A program made the translations under genes and the position numbers. The notes beneath the pieces are model-generated. The model searched no databases. It was not told the DNA's origin and saw only the letters and a list, made by a program, of their open reading frames with translations. From JAFAXD01 sp963816775 (lineage in GTDB: Bacteria > Pseudomonadota > Alphaproteobacteria > Rhizobiales > Xanthobacteraceae), in contig CAWFLX010000034.1 of NCBI GenBank assembly GCA_963816775.1, forward strand, positions 62,001 through 126,000: a stretch of DNA of 64,000 bases. The letters run 5' to 3'. Below are positions 37,862-46,412 of the stretch, piece by piece (the stretch's first letter is position 1; every line of letters begins with the position of its first letter).

Positions 37862-38612
37862 GGGTTCGCCCATCGTCGGCACCGCAGCTTCGGACCACTG
37901 ACGCAATAGAGAATTCCGGATTGCGTGCCTTGACTCTGAGAGAAGTTGGTGGATTCGGGCGGATCGCCGATTGTACTTCGGCCGCCGGCGCGTGGGGATC
38001 GTTTGGATACTGCATCTGGTGGCAGGCAGTAATCCGCTGCACGACATCTCGCAGTGAACGAACAGCGACGGGTGCGAGTCAGCGATTCGGGCGCGATTCG
38101 TTCGAGACTCGTTCTAGCAAGCGAACGGTCGGCGACCGAATCGAACACCCGCGAGGCCGATTTGTCGCCGCGGCGTAATATGATTGCTCCATGGTGGCAA
38201 AGACATACGAACGCCGGAACCGGGACGCGCGTGCCGCAACGAGGGAAATTCCCCGTGGGCTACGGAAGGTCCTGGTCTTGCGGGCCGCTTCGGGCTAACG
38301 ACGTCGGACGTCGTCCGGGCAGGCGCGCTTGCGATAACGCCCTGGTGGTCGGCATCGTCGCAGGACTGCGGCCCGGGCCCATGTTAAGGATTGATCATGC
38401 TGTCATGGCTCGCGCAGCCTGAGTGTTCACCCCATGTTGTGGCTCGCATTGCGCAACGCGCAAGCTGTCGCCGTGAACGAAGCCGGACAAGCGGCAGGTC
38501 CGCGATTCGGCCGCGATTCGTTCGAGGCTCGTTCGGAGGGTTAATTCGCGTCTGATGTCGGCCACCCGAAATCCGACATCGTGACTTACGACAGCGCCGC
38601 AAGGCCGGGATC
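37862..38612. other. Long gap with an imperfect direct repeat
   Basis: About 750 nt between the DUF3108 and helicase genes with no recognisable gene; short frames exist on both strands but have no family features. A roughly 70-bp imperfect direct repeat is present, around 38045-38113 and 38472-38541. The best-conserved part is GATTCG-G-CGCGATTCGTTCGAG-CTCGTTC. Several TTCGAG/CTCGAA-like words make it partly self-complementary. Confidence 0.5.
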
Positions 38613-41600
38613 ATGCCTGCGGCGGCGCCAAGGAACTTGATGACAATCTCCTTCTCAACCCAGGCCAGGGACGCCCGCGCTCGCGGCGCTGGCGTGACCG
38701 CCGTGCTGGGGCCCACCAACACCGGCAAGACCCATCTCGCGATCGAACGCATGCTGGCGCACAGCTCCGGCCTCATCGGCCTCCCGCTGCGCCTGCTTGC
38801 ACGCGAGGTCTACAACAAGTGCGTCGAGCGGGTCGGCAGCGAGGCGGTCGCGCTCGTCACCGGCGAAGAGAAGATCAAGCCGGTCAATCCGCGCTTTTGG
38901 GTCGCGACCGTCGAGGCGATGCCGCGCGACCTTGATGTCGCGTTCCTGGCGGTCGACGAAATCCAGCTGGCAGCCGATCTCGAACGCGGCCACGTGTTCA
39001 CCGACCGCATCCTCAACCGGCGCGGCCGGGAGGAGACGTTGATCCTGGGCGCCGCAACGATGCGGCCGATGGTGGACAAGCTGCTTCCCGGCGCCAACGT
39101 GCTGAGTCGCCCGCGGCTCTCGACCCTGAGCTTCGCGGGCGACAAGAAGATCACGCGGCTGCCGCGCCGCAGCGCGATTGTCGCGTTTTCGACCGAGGAG
39201 GTCTACGCGATTGCCGAGCTGATCCGCCGCCAGCGCGGCGGAGCCGCGGTGGTGCTCGGAGCGCTGTCGCCGCGCACCCGCAATGCGCAGGTTGCGCTCT
39301 ATCAGTCGGGCGACGTTGACTATCTGGTTGCGACCGACGCGATCGGGATGGGCCTCAACCTCGACGTCGATCACGTGGCGTTTGCGTCCGATCGAAAATT
39401 CGACGGCTATCAGTACCGCAAGCTCAATCCGATCGAGTTTGCGCAAATCGCCGGGCGCGCCGGCCGCGCGACTCGCGATGGCACGTTCGGCAGCACCGGG
39501 CGCTGTCCGCCGCTCGAGCAGGATCTGGTTCAGGCGCTCGAAGCCCACGCATTCGATCCGGTGCGCGTCTTGCAATGGCGCAGCAGCGAGCTCGATTTCT
39601 CCTCGCTGGGCGCTTTGTCGGCCTCGCTGACCACGAGCCCGACGCAGGCGGGACTGACGCGCGCGCCGGTCGCTGAAGATATTCTTGTTCTCGAGCACGC
39701 CGCTCGCGACGAAGAGGTTCGCGCGGCCGCAACGACGCGCGCGGCGATCGAACGTCTGTGGGACGTCTGTCAGGTTCCCGACTACCGCAAGATCTCGCCG
39801 GCGGCGCATGCCGAACTGGTCACGACCCTCTATGGTTTTCTGATGCGGGACGGTAACATTCCCGACGACTGGTTTTCTCTCCAGATCGCGCAAGCCGACC
39901 GGACCGATGGGGGCATCGATACGCTGTCGACGCGCATCGCGCATATCAGGACCTGGACGTTTGCTGCGAACCGCCCCGATTGGCTCAAGGATCCGGAGCA
40001 CTGGCAGGGCGTTGCCCGCGCGGTGGAAGATAGGCTATCCGACGCCCTGCATGACCGCTTGGCGGAGCGGTTCGTCGATCGCCGCACCAGCGTGCTGATG
40101 CGGCGGCTCAAAGAGAACACGATGCTCGAAACCGAGATCAGCAAGACCGGCGACGTCATCGTCGAAGGGCATGTCATCGGACGACTGGAAGGGTTTCGCT
40201 TCGCAGCCGATGCATCGGCGGGCGGATCGGAGGCGAAGGCGTTGTCCGGCGCGGCCCAGAAGGCGTTGGCGGGGGAGATCGAGGGGCGCGCTACCCGGTT
40301 GTCGCACGCACCGGATTCGCAATTCGTGCTCACCTCCGATGGGACTATCCGCTGGGTCGGTGATGCGGTCGCCAAGCTCACCGCCGGGGACAACGCGCTG
40401 CGACCGCGAGTGCGCATCCTGGCCGACGAGCACCTGACCGGCGCGTCGCAGGAAGCGGTGCAGACCCGCCTCGACCTTTGGGCGCACACCCATATCGAGC
40501 GGGTACTGGCGCCGCTGTTCGTGCTGGGCGCGGCGGAAGACATCACCGGCTTGGCGCGCGGCATCGCCTATCAGATCGTCGAAGCGCTCGGGGTGCTCGA
40601 GCGCGGCAAGGTTGCCGAGGACGTGAAGGGCCTTGATCAGGAGGCGCGCGCAACGCTGCGCAAGCACGGGGTGCGGTTCGGGGCCTACCATATCTACGTG
40701 CCGGGACTGCTCAAGCCGGCACCGCGGTCGCTGGCAGCGCAACTATGGGCGCTCAAGTACGGTGGACCCGACCTCAAGGGGCTCGATGAGCTGCAGCGGC
40801 TCGCGGCGAGCGGGCGCACGTCGTTTCCGGTCGACAAGGAAACCAACAAACAGCTCTATCGGACCATCGGATACCGCGTGTGCGGCGAGCGCGCCGTGCG
40901 GGTCGATATTCTGGAGCGGCTGGCCGATTTGATTCGTCCGGCGTTGGCCTGGCGCGAAGGCGTCAGCCAAAAGCCGCAAGGGGCCTTTGACGGACGTGGT
41001 TTCATCGTCACTCAAGCAATGACGTCACTCACTGGTTCATCGGGCGAGGATTTCGCTTCGGTCCTGCGTGCTCTCGGGTACCGACTTGATCGGCGTCCGA
41101 AACCAATCGAGACCGCGAGCGAGCCTGCGACGAGCACCGAAACCTCCGACAAGCCCGTGGCCGCACCTGAAGCGGCCGAGGCGACGCAGGACAGCCCGCA
41201 GCAAGACGAGGTTGCGTTGGTCACGGACGCGCCGGTGATCGCGCAAGACGCAGCGGTTGTTTCCGCAGAAACGCTGCCTAATCCCGCCGATGCGGCGCTG
41301 GCGCCGCTGACGCCGGCCGAAGACGAAGCTCCGCCGCCATCGGAGAACGAAATCGCGTCGCACGGATCAGACACGCAGACTACGGCCACGACGTCCGATG
41401 ATCTGTCGGGCTCCACGGTCGCCGCGAATGAGCCCGAGGCCGCCGCAACCGAGTCCTCGGCGGTTTCGCCATCGACCGCGGAGGCAGCCGTAGAACAGCA
41501 GTTCATCGACGTATGGCGTCCTGGCCGATCCGAAGAGCGCCGACCGCGGCGGCATCATCGGCCGGCCCGCGAGAAGAAGCCCGCGGATGCACCGGTGTCG

Positions 41601-41942
41601 GCGCCGGCAGCCGAACAAGCCGCGCCCGCGTCCGATGCGGCGGCTCCGACCGTGCGCGAGGAACCGCGCCGCCATCGCGATGATCGGCGCAAGGAGCGAG
41701 AGGCATCGGACCGGCCGGGTGCGCGCGACGGCAAACGTCCGGAGCGCCGGGAACGGACCGACCGTCACGAGCGCCCCGATCGTCAGGACCGCCGCCGCGA
41801 TCGGCGCGGCGATGACCGCCCGCCGCGGACATGGGAAGCGGGTCGGGAACGGCGCGGCAAGGAGCCAGACCCGGATTCGCCGTTCGCCAAGCTCGCCGCG
41901 CTGAAGGCACAACTGGAAGCGGACGCGAAGGATCGGCGTTGA
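38613..41942 (+). CDS. Suv3-like superfamily 2 helicase with long disordered tail
   Basis: A 1109-residue protein. The helicase core has Walker A GPTNTGKTH (about 33-41), motif II VDEIQLA, TLILGAATMRP and the C-terminal helicase motifs YLVATDAIGMGLNLD and QIAGRAGRATRDG, as in mitochondrial Suv3 RNA helicases. The middle is helical. From about residue 830 it turns Ala/Glu/Thr-rich, then strongly Arg/Asp/Glu-rich (RRDRRGDDRPPR), likely an RNA-binding disordered tail. An in-frame ATG at 38640 with AGGAA before it is an equally good start. The S4-domain gene overlaps its stop, suggesting a joint role in RNA or ribosome handling. Confidence 0.88.
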   Translation: MPAAAPRNLMTISFSTQARDARARGAGVTAVLGPTNTGKTHLAIERMLAHSSGLIGLPLRLLAREVYNKCVERVGSEAVALVTGEEKIKPVNPRFWVATVEAMPRDLDVAFLAVDEIQLAADLERGHVFTDRILNRRGREETLILGAATMRPMVDKLLPGANVLSRPRLSTLSFAGDKKITRLPRRSAIVAFSTEEVYAIAELIRRQRGGAAVVLGALSPRTRNAQVALYQSGDVDYLVATDAIGMGLNLDVDHVAFASDRKFDGYQYRKLNPIEFAQIAGRAGRATRDGTFGSTGRCPPLEQDLVQALEAHAFDPVRVLQWRSSELDFSSLGALSASLTTSPTQAGLTRAPVAEDILVLEHAARDEEVRAAATTRAAIERLWDVCQVPDYRKISPAAHAELVTTLYGFLMRDGNIPDDWFSLQIAQADRTDGGIDTLSTRIAHIRTWTFAANRPDWLKDPEHWQGVARAVEDRLSDALHDRLAERFVDRRTSVLMRRLKENTMLETEISKTGDVIVEGHVIGRLEGFRFAADASAGGSEAKALSGAAQKALAGEIEGRATRLSHAPDSQFVLTSDGTIRWVGDAVAKLTAGDNALRPRVRILADEHLTGASQEAVQTRLDLWAHTHIERVLAPLFVLGAAEDITGLARGIAYQIVEALGVLERGKVAEDVKGLDQEARATLRKHGVRFGAYHIYVPGLLKPAPRSLAAQLWALKYGGPDLKGLDELQRLAASGRTSFPVDKETNKQLYRTIGYRVCGERAVRVDILERLADLIRPALAWREGVSQKPQGAFDGRGFIVTQAMTSLTGSSGEDFASVLRALGYRLDRRPKPIETASEPATSTETSDKPVAAPEAAEATQDSPQQDEVALVTDAPVIAQDAAVVSAETLPNPADAALAPLTPAEDEAPPPSENEIASHGSDTQTTATTSDDLSGSTVAANEPEAAATESSAVSPSTAEAAVEQQFIDVWRPGRSEERRPRRHHRPAREKKPADAPVSAPAAEQAAPASDAAAPTVREEPRRHRDDRRKEREASDRPGARDGKRPERRERTDRHERPDRQDRRRDRRGDDRPPRTWEAGRERRGKEPDPDSPFAKLAALKAQLEADAKDRR

Positions 41943-42310
41943 TCCAAAACACCCCCGATGATGTCCCGTCCGGGACCGCGGTCTCGGAGGACCATCAGCG
42001 TATCGACAAGTGGTTGTGGCACGCACGGGTGGTGCGCACGCGCACCGATGCGGCCGCCCTGGCGGCGTCAGGACGAGTCAGGCGCAACGGGGTTCGGGTC
42101 GATGCGGCGAGCCGGGCCGTGAAACCCGGCGACGTGCTCACGATCGCGCTCGATCGCGGCGTGCGGCTGTTGCAAATCCTGCGGCTTGCGCAGCGGCGCG
42201 GCAGTGCCGAGGCCGGGCGCATGCTCTACGAAGAGATGGGTCCTATGGCGGCGCAGGCCCGGGCCTCGGAGCAGCCGCAACGAGGGGTCATGCCCAGGGA
42301 GGGGCGGTAA
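41939..42310 (+). CDS. RNA-binding S4 domain protein, Hsp15-like
   Basis: A 123-residue protein read from TTG at 41939, which overlaps the helicase stop as TTGA and has AAGGA at 41928-41932 as ribosome site. QRIDKWLWHARVVRTRTDAAALAASGRVRRNGVRV is the S4 fold typical of Hsp15/HslR, which rescues stalled 50S subunits with attached peptidyl-tRNA. The tail is short and basic. A longer frame starting at 41831 overlaps the helicase and is not needed. Confidence 0.85.
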   Translation: MIQNTPDDVPSGTAVSEDHQRIDKWLWHARVVRTRTDAAALAASGRVRRNGVRVDAASRAVKPGDVLTIALDRGVRLLQILRLAQRRGSAEAGRMLYEEMGPMAAQARASEQPQRGVMPREGR

Positions 42311-42502
42311 CGCCGCAGGCGGCCTCCTTCCCTTGCACCAAATGCGCCCATACGTTAGAGCGAAGCCCGTTTGAACGAACCTTGCATCCGCACACAAATG
42401 GTTTGATTTTGCGAGTGTTCTGGGTCGCGCCTCAGGGCTGCATCCCGGGACACGTGATTGGCCACCCGAAATGGTCGTATTGCGACGGCCGGAGCCTTCC
42501 TA

Positions 42503-42841
42503 ATGACTTACGTCGTCAATGAAAGCTGCATCAAGTGCAAGTACATGGATTGTGTCGAGGTGTGTCCGGTCGATTGCTTCTACGAGGGTGAAAACATGCT
42601 CGTCATCCATCCCGACGAGTGCATCGATTGCGGGGTGTGCGAGCCCGAGTGCCCGGTGGAAGCGATCAAGCCCGATACCGAACCAGGCCTTGAGCAGTGG
42701 CTTGAGATCAACGCGGACTATGCGAAGACTTGGCCCAATATTACCGTCAAAAAAGATCCCCCCGCGGACGCCAAGGAATTCGAAGGGGTCGCCGACAAGT
42801 TCAAGAAATTTTTTTCCAAGGAGCCGGGCAACGGCGACTGA
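42503..42841 (+). CDS. fdxA: Ferredoxin FdxA (7Fe-8S type)
   Basis: A 112-residue electron carrier. MTYVVNESCIKCKYMDCVEV begins the 3Fe-4S/4Fe-4S pattern; the second group CIDCGVCEPECPVEAI is complete. The C-terminal extension (DAKEFEGVADKFKKFF) is usual for alphaproteobacterial FdxA. ATG at 42503 has GGAG upstream; the frame opening earlier is not family-like. It lies between the S4 gene and carD, a conserved order in Rhizobiales. Confidence 0.95.
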   Translation: MTYVVNESCIKCKYMDCVEVCPVDCFYEGENMLVIHPDECIDCGVCEPECPVEAIKPDTEPGLEQWLEINADYAKTWPNITVKKDPPADAKEFEGVADKFKKFFSKEPGNGD

Positions 42842-42977
42842 AAGTGTCGAACGTTAACTAATTGTCATAGTTGCCCTGCGTGAATTTGTTGTTCGTGATG
42901 AATTCTTGCACTGCAACGCATTGAATTCGGCCGAAAATGTGCTATATTGGTGACATATGAACGAAAATCACAAACAC

Positions 42978-43060
42978 CTCCGAACGGCTCCCTCCGGGGA
43001 GCATATTTTTTTCGGAGTTGATGAGGAAACCGTCTAACTAGGGGCGTGCATGTTGCACGC
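42978..43060 (+). promoter_or_regulatory. Structured leader before carD, terminator-like hairpin
   Basis: GCTCCC / GGGAGC (42987-43002) form a hairpin with a TCCG loop followed by ATATTTTTTT, an intrinsic-terminator pattern. It is enclosed by a second pair, CTCCGAA (42978-42984) and TTCGGAG (43011-43017). Next come a six-codon frame (ATG 43021 to TAG 43041) and a 7-bp hairpin GCGTGCA / TGCACGC (43044-43060), 8 nt before the upstream carD start. It may end the fdxA transcript or control carD. Confidence 0.6.
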
Positions 43061-43068
43061 GAGTAACA

Positions 43069-43800
43069 GTGGCAGGCAAGACGCGTCATAGTTCCAAGAA
43101 GAGCAGCAAGACGAGAAAACTGTCCTCGGCATCGCGCCGGAGGGCTCCGAATGCCTCCCGCGGCGCCAGTCGGCGAGGGGCTTCCGTGGCAAAGCCGACC
43201 GGCCATAGGCCGGTAGGCCAAGGAGTTGCGCAGGGAATGACGGTTAAAAAGACGACCCAGCGGCAGGGGTTCAAGACCAACGAATTCATCGTTTATCCGG
43301 CTCACGGGGTCGGCCAGATCATGTCGATCGAGGAGCAGGAGGTTGCGGGCCTGAAGCTTGAGTTGTTCGTGATCAATTTCGTCAAGGATAAGATGACGTT
43401 GCGGGTACCGACGATGAAAGTCGCGGCCGTCGGCATGCGCAAGCTGGCCGAGGAGCCGATGGTCCGGCGCGCGCTTGAAACCCTCAAGGGGCGTGCGCGG
43501 ATCAAGCGGACCATGTGGTCGCGCCGGGCCCAGGAATACGAAGCCAAGATCAATTCGGGCAATATCGTCGCGATTTCCGAGGTTGTTCGCGATCTGTACC
43601 GCTCCGACACGCAACCGGAGCAGTCCTATAGCGAGCGCCAGCTCTACGAGGCGGCGCTTGATCGGCTCTCGCGTGAGATCTCGGCGGTTCAGCGCATTAC
43701 CGAGACCGAAGCCATCAAGGAAATCGAGGCGGCCCTTGCCAAAGGTCCGCGCCGCGGTGGTCCGAAGGCCGACGAGATGGTCGAGGAAGAGGCAGCCTGA
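43069..43800 (+). CDS. carD: CarD family transcriptional regulator
   Basis: CarD binds the RNA polymerase beta subunit and stabilises open promoter complexes, notably at ribosomal promoters. The conserved part, from TNEFIVYPAHGVGQIMSIEEQEVAG, is a CarD-RID Tudor-like domain, followed by a helical DNA-binding domain (SRRAQEYEAKINSGNIVAISEVVRDLYR-like). Two starts are possible. GTG at 43069 gives 243 residues with a Lys/Ser/Arg-rich N-terminal extension but no ribosome site; ATG at 43237 with AAGGAG upstream gives 187 residues. A clear terminator follows the gene. Confidence 0.9.
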   Translation: MAGKTRHSSKKSSKTRKLSSASRRRAPNASRGASRRGASVAKPTGHRPVGQGVAQGMTVKKTTQRQGFKTNEFIVYPAHGVGQIMSIEEQEVAGLKLELFVINFVKDKMTLRVPTMKVAAVGMRKLAEEPMVRRALETLKGRARIKRTMWSRRAQEYEAKINSGNIVAISEVVRDLYRSDTQPEQSYSERQLYEAALDRLSREISAVQRITETEAIKEIEAALAKGPRRGGPKADEMVEEEAA

Positions 43801-43824
43801 CCGGCTGGCGCAGATTGAAATTCG

Positions 43825-43850
43825 AAGGCCCGGCGAATGCCGGGCCTTTT
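43825..43850 (+). terminator. Intrinsic terminator after carD
   Basis: AAGGCCCGGC and GCCGGGCCTT form a 10-bp stem with a GAAT loop, followed by TT and a T-rich stretch. It lies 24 nt after the carD stop and before the convergent M48 peptidase gene. Confidence 0.9.
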
Positions 43851-43905
43851 GTTTTCCCAGTGGTCGTTTGTTTTCTGGTGTTTCTGGGCCGCGTGGGCGC
43901 ACGCG

Positions 43906-45366
43906 TCATTCGGCCACGATCTTGACCTGCTCTCCCGGTTTCAAACCTTCCGAGGCGCCAAGTCCGTTGATCATCCGAAAGCGGTCGATCGGGTGGTCGA
44001 GACGCGCCATGCGGCGCTGGCCAAGCGACTCGACGGTTTCGCCCGGCCGAACGGCGAGAACCCTGAGCCGCAGCGGTCTGGTTGCTTCGATCTCAGACAG
44101 GCTCAGGCGCCGGATCGAATCGACCGAAGCTCGAAATGTTTGGTCGGTCGCCGGCGTCATGCTCTTGGCGGCGTAAATAAAGCGATAGACATCGCTGCCG
44201 ACGCGCAGCGCATAAAGGCGGAACGACCATTGCTCGTTTTTGGCGGTCGCGGTGGTGGCGGGAAAGCCGCCGATGGTGAGATCCTGCACCGATGCCGGGT
44301 CGACGTTGTCCATCCAGCCTGACGTCAGATAAGCGCCGAGTGTCTGCTCGGCGGGCACGCTGACGACGTCAAAGCGCATGGCCTGGGTGGCGCCTTCCTT
44401 GACCGCGAGGACGGACTGCGCCGAGTTATCGATGGTGAAGTCCTCCGGCACCAGGAACGTAAAGCCGAGCCGCGGATACGTGAACCGCCGCCCGCGCGTA
44501 AACCCATCGGCCGGATCGTCGCCAAAGACGAGACCGTCGACGGCCGCGAGGTAGGCCGCCTTGTCGCGTTCGCCGGCGCCGGGCGCCGAGTATTGGCGTG
44601 CATTGACCTGGGCATTCTTGATGCGCTCGGGCGTCGCCGGATGGGTCGACATGAAATCGACCGACTGCGCATCCGGACTATTGGCACCGGCATTGAGCTC
44701 CGCGTTGCGGCCCATCGCGGTCAGGAACCGTGCGGCGCCGTACGGGTCGAAGCCTGCGCGCGCCGCGATGCCGACGCCGATGCCGTCGGCCTCGAGTTCC
44801 TGGGCCCGCGAAAAGCTCGCCAGCGCGATCTTGGATTTGGCGAGCGCGAGCGCGCCGACCGACGGGTCGCTCAGGACGTCGCTCACCACGCGGCTCGCGA
44901 TCAAAGCCTGTTGTGCCTGATCCTGGCGCATTGACGCGTGATCCGCGATGACATGCGCCATTTCGTGCGACATCACCGAAGCGAGTTCCGACGTGTCGCT
45001 CGCCAGCGCGACCAGGCCGCGGGTGACGTAGAGTTGCCCGGTTGGCAGCGCAAACGCATTGATGGCGGATGAATTAAGCACGGTGACTTTGTATTTGAGG
45101 TCCGGCCGCTCCGACGCGGCGACCAACCGGTCGACCGTCTTGTTCAACAGCGCCGTCAATCGCGCGTCGTTGTAAGCGCCCCCGTACGCGGCCAAGATGC
45201 GCCGATGCCCGCGCTCGACCGGGTTGTCGCTTTCGGCCTGATTGGTGGAGCCCGGCAGGACCATCGCATGGTCGGTTTGCACGAGGCTGGAACAGCCCGC
45301 GAGCGCCAGCGCAACCGCGACTGCGCCGAGTCCCCGCAACCTGCGCTTGCCGTGCTCGCAATTCAT
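43906..45366 (-). CDS. M48 family lipoprotein metallopeptidase with LysM-like end
   Basis: A 486-residue envelope protease. The lipobox LAGC (residues 22-25) marks a lipoprotein. The zinc motif HEMAH is at 134-138 with the third ligand Glu190 in ELEADGIGV. BepA/YfgC-like peptidases of this type check outer-membrane proteins. A middle domain of unknown type follows (about 280-420), then a LysM-like end (VRPGETVESLGQRRM ... LKPGEQVKIV) that may bind peptidoglycan. It starts 6 nt after the thermonuclease-like gene, so they share an operon. Confidence 0.88.
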   Translation of the reverse strand: MNCEHGKRRLRGLGAVAVALALAGCSSLVQTDHAMVLPGSTNQAESDNPVERGHRRILAAYGGAYNDARLTALLNKTVDRLVAASERPDLKYKVTVLNSSAINAFALPTGQLYVTRGLVALASDTSELASVMSHEMAHVIADHASMRQDQAQQALIASRVVSDVLSDPSVGALALAKSKIALASFSRAQELEADGIGVGIAARAGFDPYGAARFLTAMGRNAELNAGANSPDAQSVDFMSTHPATPERIKNAQVNARQYSAPGAGERDKAAYLAAVDGLVFGDDPADGFTRGRRFTYPRLGFTFLVPEDFTIDNSAQSVLAVKEGATQAMRFDVVSVPAEQTLGAYLTSGWMDNVDPASVQDLTIGGFPATTATAKNEQWSFRLYALRVGSDVYRFIYAAKSMTPATDQTFRASVDSIRRLSLSEIEATRPLRLRVLAVRPGETVESLGQRRMARLDHPIDRFRMINGLGASEGLKPGEQVKIVAE

Positions 45367-45372
45367 TGCTGG

Positions 45373-46182
45373 TCAACGGTCCGCGATTTCGATTTGCCCA
45401 GGCGCGACGGCCTCAATCCAGGGCCCGCCGCGCTCTTCGATTACACCTCGTACTCTCACGCGCCGGCCCGCGAGCGACTTCGGAACAAGTCCGCTCTCGG
45501 CAAAAGAACGCTCATTTCGTTTCGATATGGTAACGGTGAAGTCCTCGCTCCACCGGCGACCGAAGTTGACATAGATCGTACCGCCGCTCTCGCGCACAGA
45601 CACAACCTTGCCCTCGACGATTGTAAAGCGTCCGAGCGCAGCCAGCACGGCGGTCGGGTTGTCGGCTTCCTTGGCTGCATAATTCGGATCGCCCCATAGT
45701 CCAAGCCTGCTCGCCCGCGCCCGCCGCTCGGCCGCGATCAGGTCGCCGACACAGTTTTGGTTGCCCGCATATGGCGAAACAAAGGCCTGACCGGCCGCGA
45801 CCAAATCGACTTCAATCGACTGCCATGTCTCGTTGCGCGCCAAATAGGCACGCGCCAGCACCCGGCCATGGCGGTCGGAGCCCAGCGGGGCCAGCGCGAT
45901 ATCATTTCCGGCGACCAGTCGCGCGAACGCGACGTCGGTCGCACGCGCGCTTTCGGCCCCACTTTGCGGGCAGGGAGGCTTTGCCGAGGCAGTCGGCGGC
46001 ACCTCGATCGTCGCCAGTCGCACCGTTCGCCCATCGGCCAGGACCAGGGTGCGGCCATCCGTCACCCTGGCCACTGGGCCTGCCGAGGCCGGGTCCAAAC
46101 GGCACTCTGCCGCCAGCGCAGCCGGAGCGAGCACCGTCAGGACGGCACCAAATGCGCTGGCGCGGACGGAAACTGATCGCAT
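45373..46182 (-). CDS. Thermonuclease (SNase) family exported protein
   Basis: A 269-residue protein with a signal peptide (about 1-24, GAVLTVLAPAALA) and an SNase-like OB fold. VARVTDGRTLVLADGRTVRLATIEVP fits the nuclease start, and GRVLARAYLA and AAERRARASRLGLWGDP fit the later parts. The catalytic Arg/Glu set is only partly recognisable, so activity is unsure. A second domain (about 175-265) with GRFTIVEGKVVSVRESGGTIYVNFG resembles an OB strand set. The ATG is one base away from a CTAG repeat, and no ribosome site is visible, so the element forms its whole 5' flank. Confidence 0.8.
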   Translation of the reverse strand: MRSVSVRASAFGAVLTVLAPAALAAECRLDPASAGPVARVTDGRTLVLADGRTVRLATIEVPPTASAKPPCPQSGAESARATDVAFARLVAGNDIALAPLGSDRHGRVLARAYLARNETWQSIEVDLVAAGQAFVSPYAGNQNCVGDLIAAERRARASRLGLWGDPNYAAKEADNPTAVLAALGRFTIVEGKVVSVRESGGTIYVNFGRRWSEDFTVTISKRNERSFAESGLVPKSLAGRRVRVRGVIEERGGPWIEAVAPGQIEIADR

Positions 46183-46342
46183 CTAGCGTCCTGATTTCGA
46201 CGTTCGCCTTGCAGTCTGCTCGACGCGAACTTCGGATTCGAAAGGACACTAGCAACTCTATGATTCTAGTACCCGTTTGAACCCGAAGTTCGCACTGAGA
46301 CTCGCCGCACAGTATGTGCGAACTTCGGGTTCGGGGCACTAG
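46183..46342. repeat. Paired-hairpin CTAG element, full copy (160 bp)
   Basis: Hairpin 1: CTAGCGTCCT, GATTTCGACGTTCGC, closed by GCGAACTTCGGATTCG, AAA, GGACACTAG. Linker CAACTCTATGATT. Hairpin 2: CTAGTACCC, GTTT, GAACCCGAAGTTCGCA, closed by TGCGAACTTCGGGTTC and GGGGCACTAG. Left-arm mutations (CTAGCG, GACGTTC, CTAGTA) make this copy the most diverged of the four. It fills the space between the thermonuclease-like gene and the Liv operon. Confidence 0.85.
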
Positions 46343-46412
46343 CCCGAAATTAAGTTTGCCGGTTTGGTCGAGCCGCTTTATCACGACGTAACGAAACGAC
46401 TGGGAGGATACC

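Noticed and set aside
42353..42375. TTAGAGCGAAGCCCGTTT after the S4 gene as a known palindromic repeat
   Set aside because: It resembles the left arm of a repeat common in Bradyrhizobium relatives, but the matching right arm is missing, so no element is called.
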